A stretch of DNA of 32,605 bases from Streptomyces sp. SolWspMP-5a-2 (GTDB lineage Bacteria > Actinomycetota > Actinomycetes > Streptomycetales > Streptomycetaceae): the NCBI RefSeq assembly GCF_900091845.1, contig NZ_FMCI01000115.1, forward strand, positions 1 to 32,605, read 5' to 3'. Position 1 is the stretch's first letter; every line of letters starts with the position of its first letter. The position numbers and the translations under genes are program-made. Positions 25,621 through 32,605 of the stretch are shown here, piece by piece. The notes beneath the pieces are model-generated. The model was not told the origin of the DNA and made no database searches. It saw only the letters and a list, made by a program, of their open reading frames with translations.

Positions 25621-25650
25621 CGGGTCGGGTCGGGTCAGGTCAGGTCGGGG
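25621..25650. repeat. Short tandem pentanucleotide repeat
   Basis: Six consecutive pentamers follow the pattern CGGGT or CAGGT (three, then two, then CGGGG), in the gap between two minus-strand genes. The array lies 26 bases upstream of the helical-repeat gene start and could vary in length by slippage. Confidence 0.7.
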
Positions 25651-25801
25651 CGGCGCGCGGACGGGCGGGGGCCGGACCGGATCGGTCCCGCGAGGGTGAG
25701 GATCGGCCCTGATCAGTCCCGCTGGGGCAGGGGCGAGTCCCGTCGGTGGGATCTCTGTCGGCGGCGGTGCCCCGTTCGGGCTCCGTGGTCAAGTGCCGTA
25801 C

Positions 25802-27535
25802 TCAGGACGCCTGTTCGGCGGGGTGCGGGGACGGGGGCAGGAGGGCGCGCAGCGGGGCGGTGTCGGGGTGGTCGGCAAGCGCCGCGTCGAGGGCGGCCTC
25901 GAACACCTCCTCGCTGTCCGGTCCCGGACGCGCGTCCGTGTCCCGCGTGTTGTCGGGGGCGTCTGTCGAGGCGGCGTCCCTCGCGGCCGCGCCGGGCAGG
26001 CGGACCGTGGCGGGGTGCGCCCAGGAGAACTCCCAGTGGAGCAGTGAGCGGGCGCTGAACTCGGCGAGCACCATGGTGCGCAGCGAGGTGCGCAGCACGG
26101 GCCGGGCGAACTCCCGGAAGGCGCGGCCCTTGGACGCGATCGCCTGCTCGGACAGCGGCAGCCGGTGGGCGAGTTGCCACAGGGCGCCGTCGTCGATCAG
26201 CGTCAGCAGGTCGTTCAGGGTCGGCGGGCGCCGGGTGTAGGCGGCCAGCGCCTGCCGGAGCGGGGTGTCGGCTCCGGTGAGGTGCGCGGACATCGCCGTG
26301 TCGAGCAGGTCCTGCCAGTCGGCGGCCCGGCGGAAGGAACGGGCGTCGTCGGTGAGGATCACGTCCTCCAGCGCCGCGAGGGTGCGCGCCGGGTCGGTGA
26401 GCAGGTCCAGCGCGGCGCCCGTCGCCGGGGCCTCCCCCGTCAGACCGTTGACGACCCGGACGACGGCCGCGACCGGGGCCCCGTCCGACGGCAACTGCTC
26501 GACGCGGCGCACCCGTTCGGCGATCGGCGGGTGGGAGTCGTAGGGCGAGGCGGGTGCGGCGGGCAGTGCGGTGCGCAGTTCGGCGAGGTTCTCCTCACGG
26601 GCGGCCAGCATCCGGGCGAAGCCGCCGAGGAACTCGCCGCGCGGGGGCAGCAGGCGCACGGGGACCCCGAGGGAGGCGTAGCGGGCGAGGTAGAAGTCGT
26701 GCGCTGCGGTCAGCGCCGGGAGCGCGCGCAGGGCCGACGCGGTGGTGTCGCGGCCCGTGATCCGGGCGGCGGTCAGGTCGGCCGCGTACTCCTGGGCGCG
26801 GGCCGTGGAGAGGGAGGCGCGCAGGTACAGCTTTGCGTAGGCGGTGTAGAGCGCGGCCATCGCGCGGTAGGTGAGGCCGACGCCCCGGGTGTCGACCTCC
26901 CTGGGTCTCCTGCCCCTGGTGAGCCGTTTCGCGGCGGCCCGTTCCTGCCGGGCGCGTTCCGCCGCGACCTTGTCGTCGGCCCGGCTGGTGAACCGGTCGA
27001 TGACGACGGCGAGTTGGACGCGTCCGCGGACGACGAGCGCGGACAGCCGGGTGTCGCCGCCGGTGAAGTGGCCGTACTCGTGGGCGAGCACGGAGCGGAG
27101 CTGGGCCTCGCTCAGGCCGGTCAGCAGCGGGACGCCGAGGTGCAGTGCGCGGGGTCCCGGCAACAGGCCGAGCAGGCGCGGGCGTTCGCCGACGGCGGCG
27201 TTGACCTCGCCGGTGAGGACGATCTCGTCGGGGGCGCGGGTGCCCGTGGCGTCGGCGAGTTCCCGCACCAGCGCCCACAGCCGGGGCTCGTCCGCCTCGG
27301 TGACGGTGACGCCGTCCGGTCGCTCGGCGCGGGGCACGCGGAGCATGAGGACACCCTGCACGACGGGGACGGCCAGCAGGAACGAGACGATGACGATCTT
27401 GAGCGCCGCCAGACCGGCGAGCCGGGTGAGCGCGAGGACGTCCGCACCGGCGAGCAGGGCGAGCAGCAGCAGGCTCAGCAGAGGGAAACCGCAGAGCAGT
27501 ACGACAGCGCGCAGCGCGCGCAGGATTGCGCCCAT
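25802..27535 (-). CDS. Membrane-bound M48-family zinc metalloprotease
   Basis: This 577-residue protease resembles the HtpX/M48 family. Two hydrophobic helices at about 8-33 and 40-64 anchor it in the membrane. The zinc site is HEYGH at 152-156, with Glu249 in AQEYAAD as the likely third ligand. A long helical C-terminal region of about 250 residues, unlike compact HtpX, carries YDSHPPIAERVRRVEQL, a block typical of M48 substrate regions. The ATG at 27535 is preferred over a start 33 codons upstream because GGGGGA lies eight bases before it and the protein then begins right at the first helix. M48 enzymes degrade misfolded or signalling membrane proteins. It is probably housekeeping rather than part of the polyketide pathway. 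Confidence 0.9.
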   Translation of the reverse strand: MGAILRALRAVVLLCGFPLLSLLLLALLAGADVLALTRLAGLAALKIVIVSFLLAVPVVQGVLMLRVPRAERPDGVTVTEADEPRLWALVRELADATGTRAPDEIVLTGEVNAAVGERPRLLGLLPGPRALHLGVPLLTGLSEAQLRSVLAHEYGHFTGGDTRLSALVVRGRVQLAVVIDRFTSRADDKVAAERARQERAAAKRLTRGRRPREVDTRGVGLTYRAMAALYTAYAKLYLRASLSTARAQEYAADLTAARITGRDTTASALRALPALTAAHDFYLARYASLGVPVRLLPPRGEFLGGFARMLAAREENLAELRTALPAAPASPYDSHPPIAERVRRVEQLPSDGAPVAAVVRVVNGLTGEAPATGAALDLLTDPARTLAALEDVILTDDARSFRRAADWQDLLDTAMSAHLTGADTPLRQALAAYTRRPPTLNDLLTLIDDGALWQLAHRLPLSEQAIASKGRAFREFARPVLRTSLRTMVLAEFSARSLLHWEFSWAHPATVRLPGAAARDAASTDAPDNTRDTDARPGPDSEEVFEAALDAALADHPDTAPLRALLPPSPHPAEQAS

Positions 27536-27862
27536 CGGGCAGATCCCCCACCGGACCGAGTTACAGGAACAGGGCGCGCGGACGGTCGTGGGGGGCTGTC
27601 CGCGGTGCGTCGTGGGGGAAGCTGGAGTATGCACTGTCGCAGGTCAACAGGGCAATCCGGTTCTCCGGCGGCCCGCCCGCGGGCGCCGCTCGGCGCTTCC
27701 CCTCGGCCCTCCCCCACGGCGGGGAGTCCGGGAGCGGAGAATCCCGGGGCGGTGGAGTGAACCAACGGTGCGGCCGGGGGCTCTTGCAGGGGAACGGCGT
27801 GGTGCGCGGACCGGGGGTGGACGTGTGCCGCGCGGCACGACGCACCCGAGAGGTGATGAGCT
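27536..27862. other. Intergenic region between divergent genes
   Basis: This 327-bp gap separates the M48-type protease and the downstream plus-strand gene, which are transcribed away from each other. It must hold both promoters. I see no convincing hexamers, palindromes or small genes in it. Confidence 0.4.
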
Positions 27863-28561
27863 GTGAGCGACGACCACCAGCCCGGTACGGACGGCGGTCC
27901 GCCGCCCGGCGGCCCTGTCGAGGGGGTCTACCGGAGCCAGGTCGGGGGGATCCGCTTCGAGGCGACCGAGCACGTGGGCAGGATGAGCCGGATCGCCGAC
28001 CGGGTCGCCGAGGCGGGTGTCAGGGTGCCGGAGTTCCACGAGGCGCTCGTCGAGGCCGGGGACCTCACCGTGCGGTTCCGTCCCGCGCGGGGGCACGGCG
28101 CCGCCCACTGGAACGCGATCACCCGCGAGGTGGTCGTCGATCCCCTGCACGCCGAAGTCCGGGACGACGCCGAGCGGTTGACCGGCGTCGCCCTGTTCGC
28201 GATCCTCGACGCGGCCGCCGAGGGCGAGCGCCGGGGCTGGGAGCAGTACACGCAGCCCGGGTACGCCGACTACATCGACGTCTGGGCGGGGCGGGAGGGG
28301 ATGACGGCCGCCCGGTACTACGCGCGGGAGATGGAGCGGATCGACTTCGACAACGTCCGGCGCCACCGGCGGATCACGGCGGCCCTGGGCCGGGCCGGTA
28401 CCGGCGCCGACCATCTCCGCGACCTGCCGGGCGACTTCGACGCCTTCTGGGCGCTGCGGTGCCGTCCGGGCGGCGCGGGCGAGGCGCCGCACGTCGCGTC
28501 GTACGAGCGGCGCTACACCGCGCTGCGGCCGGACCCGGTGACCGCCCCGGAGATCCGCTGA
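27863..28561 (+). CDS. Protein of unknown function
   Basis: I do not recognise this 232-residue soluble protein. The start is GTG at 27863 with GAGGTG about eight bases upstream. The first 20 residues are Gly/Pro/Asp-rich and probably disordered. The body is charged and mixed alpha/beta, with a Trp/Tyr/Asp-rich stretch ERRGWEQYTQPGYADYIDVWAG at about 115-136. HWNAITREVVVDPLH at about 82-96 could be a beta-hairpin followed by an acidic site. No signal peptide or membrane segment is seen. Codon usage looks like that of its neighbours. It stands alone between the protease and the second PKS and is followed by a hairpin terminator. Confidence 0.75.
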   Translation: MSDDHQPGTDGGPPPGGPVEGVYRSQVGGIRFEATEHVGRMSRIADRVAEAGVRVPEFHEALVEAGDLTVRFRPARGHGAAHWNAITREVVVDPLHAEVRDDAERLTGVALFAILDAAAEGERRGWEQYTQPGYADYIDVWAGREGMTAARYYAREMERIDFDNVRRHRRITAALGRAGTGADHLRDLPGDFDAFWALRCRPGGAGEAPHVASYERRYTALRPDPVTAPEIR

Positions 28562-28570
28562 CGACGGGCG

Positions 28571-28612
28571 GTCCGCCGCCGGGCGCGCCGGTGGTGCCGT
28601 CGCCCGGCGGAC
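28571..28612 (+). terminator. Likely hairpin terminator of the unknown gene
   Basis: GCCGGGCG (28578-28585) pairs with CGCCCGGC (28601-28608). The outer GTCC (28571-28574) pairs with GGAC (28609-28612), leaving a three-base bulge. It begins ten bases after the stop codon. Confidence 0.5.
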
Positions 28613-28998
28613 CTGGGCGGACCTCCGCCTGGCCACCCCTGCGCCGAAAAGGGATATCGGCGGACGTGGGGGAATTGCCAACGCCATTACGGAGAGTGCA
28701 CGTCATGGCCCGCGGTTAGGTGATTCCTTAAAGACTCGGCGTGATCTGCCGCACACGTCGGTGTGGTTATTGCGACATTCGTGTTGCCGACGCGTGGCAC
28801 GTTCACACGGTGCGCACCGCGCCGCCGCGCGACGTTTCGGTGAATGCCGCAGGACGGTATCGGTGTGCGCGGTTTTCGGTATTCGAAAGGGGGCTGCCCA
28901 CCCTTCACAGGCGACGCCATCACCCTCCGTCACCAGTTGACCGCCTGCCGTGGCCCCCAGTTGACTACCGCGCACCACCCCCCACACCGGAGACTCCC
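28613..28998. promoter_or_regulatory. Upstream region of the PUFA-synthase-like gene
   Basis: This gene-free 386-bp stretch is less GC-rich than its surroundings, particularly at 28700-28890, as expected for a promoter region. It holds a perfect 12-bp palindrome CGGTGCGCACCG (28808-28819) and the near-palindrome CACAC-GTCG-GTGTG (28752-28765), either of which could be an operator. GGAG at 28989-28992 lies six bases before the ATG at 28999 and is a good ribosome site. Confidence 0.45.
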
Positions 28999-31900
28999 AT
29001 GCGGATGCTCGCCACCCCCGTGCTGTCCGAGGCCACGACAGACGCCGTCCTCGCGGTGAACCCGCTGCATCGCCCCTCCCCCGCCTCACCGCCGCGTGCG
29101 GCCGGGCGGGCGCCCTCGGCGTGCTCGAACTGCCCGAGCGCCGCCGCGATGCCGTCGAGGTCCTGCACCGCACCGACCGCTGGTCCGGCGGGCGCCCCTT
29201 CGGCGTCCGGCTGCGCCCCGGCTGCCCGCTCGACGACGGGGACCTCCCCGACGGCGTCACCACCGTGCTGCTCGCCGACCCCACGCGGCCCGCGGCCGAC
29301 TTCCCAGGCCGCCGGGTCCTCGCCGAGGTCACCGGCCTCGCCGAGGCAGCCGACGCCGTGGCCGCCGGTGCCCACGGGCTGCTGCTGCGCGGCGGCGAGT
29401 GCGGTGGCCGCGCCGGTGAGCTGAGCACCTTCGTGCTGCTCCAGGGCGTCCTGGCCGACCCGCGGATCACCGTGCCGGTCTGGGCGTGGGGCGGCATCGG
29501 TCCGCGCACCGCCGCCGCCGCGGTGGCGGGCGGCGCGGCCGGGGTCGTCCTCGACATCCAGCTCGCCCTGCTCGACGAGGCCGAGCCCGACGCCGAGACG
29601 GCCGACGCCCTCGGCTCGCTGGACGGCTCCGAGAGCGTCCTCGTCGACGGGGTGCGGCTGCTGCGCCGACGCGGACCGCTGGCCCCCGAGCCGCCCGCCG
29701 ACCGCGCCGCCGCCGAGCGGGCCTTCGCCGCCACCGATCCGGCCCTGCGGCTGCTGCCGGTCGGTCAGGACGGCTACCTCGCCGCCTCCTTCGCCGCCCG
29801 CTCGGCCACCGTCGCGGAGGCCGTCCGCACGGTCCGTGACGCGATCGGACGGGCCGCCGCCCGGCCGGAAGCCGGTGCCGCGCTGGCCGAGGGGTCCGCC
29901 GGAGCCCGCGCGCTCGGCACCCGGCTGCCCGTCGCCCAGGGCCCGATGACCCGGGTCAGCGACGAACCCGACTTCGCCGCCGCCGTGGCCGCCGAGGGCG
30001 CCCTGCCGTTCCTCGCGCTGGCCCTCGCCGACGCCGACCGCACCCGCGCCATGCTCGGCCGCACCCGCGACGCCCTGCCCGAAGGAGCCGCCTGGGGCGT
30101 GGGCATCCTGGGCTTCGCCGACGAGCGGGTCAAGGAGGCCCAGCTCGCCGTCGTCAGAGAGCTGAGACCCACCCACGCGGTGATCGCCGGTGGCCGTCCC
30201 GCGCAGGCCGCGGCCCTGGAGGCGGAGGGCATATCGGCCTTCCTGCACGTGCCCTCGCCGGGGCTGCTGCGGCAGTTCCTCGCCGCGGGCGCCCGCAAGT
30301 TCATCTTCGAGGGCGCCGAGTGCGGCGGCCACATCGGACCCCGCAACAGCTTCCCGCTCTGGGAGGCGCAGACCGAGGTGCTGCGCGCCTTCCTCGCCGA
30401 GCAGGGCCCGGACGCCGCCTCGGAGTTGACGGTCCTGTTCGCCGGCGGCATCCACGACGCGCGCTCCGCCGCCATGGCCGCGACCGTCGCCGCCCCGCTC
30501 ACCGAGGCGGGCGCCGCCTTCGGTGTCCTGATGGGCACCGCCTACCTGTTCACCGCCGAGGCGGTCGACGCGGGCGCCATCCAACCGCTGTTCCAGCGCC
30601 GGGTCGTCGCCGCCGAACACACCGACCTGCTGGAGACCGCGCCGGGCCACGCCACCCGCTGCGCGGCCAGCGAGGTCACCCGCGACTTCGCCGCCCTGCG
30701 CGAGCGGCTCACCGCCGAGGGCGTCCCCGACCGGGAGATCTGGGAGCGCCTGGAGCGGTTCAACGTCGGCAGGCTGCGCGTCGCGTCCAAGGGCGTCGAG
30801 CGGGTCGGCGACGACCTGCGCGCCGTGGACGAGGAACGCCAGGACGCCGAGGGCATGTTCATGGCCGGTGAGGTGAGCGTGCTGCGCTCGGCGGTCACCA
30901 CCGTCGCCGACCTGCACCGCGAGGTCACCGAGGGCGCCGCCGACTGGCTGGCGGGACGGGCCGCCGCCGTCGCCGCGCCGCCCGCCGAGCAGGCACCGCC
31001 GCCGCTGCGGGTCGCCGTGGTGGGCATGTCCGCGATGTTCCCCGGCGCCCGCGACCTGGCCGAGTTCTGGGCCAACGTGGTCTCCGGCGCCGACAGCGTC
31101 ACCGAGGTGCCCGCCGAGCGCTGGGACCCCGAGCTGTACTACGCCCCGGACGGCGACGGCGAACGCACCCCCTCCCGGTGGGGCGGCTTCCTGCCCCGCA
31201 TCCCCTTCGACCCGCTGCGCTACGGCATCCCGCCCGCCTCCCTGCCCAGCATCGAACCGGTGCAGCTGCTCGCCCTGGAGGCGGCCCGCCGCGCCCTCGC
31301 CGACGCCGGGTACGAGGGCCCCGGCGCGGACCACTCGCGCACCTCGGTGATCTTCGGCGCGGAGGCGGGCAGCGACCTCGCGAACGCCTCCACCCTGCGC
31401 ACCGTGCTGCCCTCCTACGTCGGCGCGCTGCCGCCCGGCCTCGACGAGCAGTTGCCGCGGCTGACCGAGGACTCCTTCCCCGGCATGCTCGCCAACGTCA
31501 TCGCGGGACGCATCGCCAACCGGCTCGACCTCGGCGGCGCCAACTACACCGTCGACGCGGCCTGCGCCTCCTCGCTCACCGCCGTCGACGCCGCCTGCAA
31601 GGAACTCGTCACCGGCACCAGCGACCTGGTGCTCTGCGGCGGCGCCGACCTGCACAACGGCATCAACGACTACCTCCTCTTCTCCTCCGTGCACGCGCTG
31701 TCCCCGTCCGGCCGCTCGGCCACCTTCGACGCGAGCGCCGACGGCATCGCCCTCGGCGAGGGGGTCGCCTGCGTGGCCCTCAAGCGGCTGGCCGACGCCG
31801 AACGCGACGGCGACCGCGTCTACGCCGTGATCGACGGCGTGGGCAGCGCCAGCGACGGCCGCGGCCTCGGTCTCACCGCGCCCCGCCCCGAGGGCCAGCG

Positions 31901-32605
31901 CGCCGCCCTGAACCGCGCCTACGCCAACGCCCGCGTCTCCCCCGCCGAGGTCGGGCTGATCGAGGCGCACGGCACCGGGACCGTCGTCGGCGACCGCACC
32001 GAACTCGCCACCCTCACCGAGGTGTTCGAGGAGCACGGCGCCGCACCCGGCTCCTGCGCCGTCGGCTCCGTCAAGTCCCAGATCGGGCACACCAAGTGCG
32101 CCGCGGGGCTGGCCGGGCTGGTCAAGACCACCCTCGCGCTGTACCACGGCGTGCGCCCGCCCACCCTGCACCTGTCCCGGCCCAACCCGGCCTGGGACGC
32201 GGGCAGCAGCCCGTTCGTCTTCCACACCTCCGCCGCGCCCTGGGCCGCTGAGCCCGCCGAACGGATCGCGGGCGTCAGCGCGTTCGGCTTCGGCGGCACC
32301 AACTTCCACGTCGTGCTGCGCGCCCACGACCAGGCACCCGCCACGCACGCCCTGGACGCCTGGCCCGCCGAGCTGTTCCTGTTCCGCGGACGCGACGAAC
32401 AGGCCGCCGCGCAGGCGGTCCGCGCCCTGCTCGACCTGATCGAACAGGACGGCGGCCACAGCCGGTTGCGGGACTTCGCCCACCACGCCGCCGTGCGCGG
32501 CGACCGGTCCGCCGTGCGCGGCGAACCCGTCCACCTGGCCGTCGTCGCGCCGTCCCTCGACCGGCTCCCCGAGCTGCTGCGCCGGGCCGCCGCGGGCGAG
32601 CACGC
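28999..32605 (+). CDS. PUFA-synthase-like type I PKS: two nitronate-monooxygenase-like domains plus KS; frame broken near 29080; 3' end beyond the window
   Basis: From the ATG at 28999 the frame encodes MRMLATPVLSEATTDAVLAVNPLH, a plausible barrel start. The conserved sequence then continues in another frame from about 29079 (PRLTAACGRAGALGVLEL), open to the window end. One missing base in the C run 29078-29082 explains this. Numbering the repaired product, a first NMO-like barrel spans about 1-250 with GGECGGR, so Arg138 replaces the catalytic His. A second spans about 310-600 with GAECGGH and His445 intact. A KS begins at about 671 with Cys856 (DAACASS), His991 (EAHGTGT) and His1031 (QIGHTK). 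QIGHTKCAAG and VSAFGFGGTNFHVVL resemble PfaA/HglE synthases, and the NMO domain resembles PfaD-type enoyl reductases. Without repair, translation could start only at GTG 29121, cutting the barrel. The product is probably a reduced or polyunsaturated acyl chain. Confidence 0.85.

Noticed and set aside
28835..28880. Three TNTCGGT heptamers as possible SARP direct repeats
   Set aside because: Their spacings of 23 and 16 bp do not follow the 11- or 22-bp period expected for SARP sites.
28965..32603. A 1,212-codon open frame on the minus strand opposite the right-hand PKS
   Set aside because: It is Gly/Ala/Val-rich with no domain, while the plus strand carries clear NMO and KS motifs.

Overview
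The window comes from a very GC-rich actinomycete, most probably Streptomyces or a close relative. The evidence is the strong third-position GC bias, a SARP regulator with a rare TTA (bldA-type) leucine codon, a large LuxR-family (LAL) regulator, a CYP105-like P450 with its own ferredoxin, and an ECF42-type sigma factor paired with a DGPF protein. It looks like a piece of a halogenated-polyketide gene cluster. A type I polyketide synthase (PKS) is cut off at each end, and regulators, transport and accessory genes lie between.

Left part (1-17364), all on the minus strand. In transcription order it holds a SARP regulator with an NB-ARC domain, a DHA2-type MFS exporter behind a perfect 31-bp palindromic operator, a TetR repressor, a metallo-beta-lactamase-fold hydrolase, a flavin halogenase with all expected motifs, a CPA2-type cation/proton antiporter, a LAL regulator, and a second, divergent halogenase. 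Last comes a PKS module, KS-AT-DH-(start of KR), that runs off the left edge. Its AT carries the YASH signature typical of methylmalonyl-CoA. Hairpin terminators separate several of these genes. Two tandem inverted repeats upstream of the PKS are plausible targets for the pathway regulator.

Centre (17365-18610). About 1.2 kb has no protein gene. It holds what I regard as the most interesting item: a complete, unannotated tRNA-like cloverleaf on the minus strand (18339 to 18270), with a strong intrinsic terminator directly after it and a possible promoter before it. It has a Gly(UCC) anticodon and the known bacterial glycine identity elements. Its T-loop reads U-G-C instead of U-U-C, the kind of change I recall from staphylococcal glycine tRNAs that serve cell-wall rather than protein synthesis, and position 37 is a pyrimidine. 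It may therefore be a non-ribosomal glycyl-tRNA or a tRNA-derived RNA.

Right part (18611-28561). This holds accessory genes: an alpha/beta hydrolase with a membrane protein, a DGPF/ECF42 pair, a MarR regulator divergent from a ferredoxin-P450 operon, a membrane-anchored helical-repeat protein, an M48-type metalloprotease, and a protein I do not recognise.

Right end (28999-32605). A second PKS gene of the polyunsaturated-fatty-acid-synthase (PfaA/PfaD-like) type starts here and leaves the window. It has two tandem nitronate-monooxygenase-like barrels followed by a KS. The first barrel has lost the usual catalytic His. The reading frame breaks about 80 bases after the start at a run of five C, so the gene is either frameshifted or contains a sequencing error. 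Whether both PKS genes belong to one pathway cannot be settled from this window.
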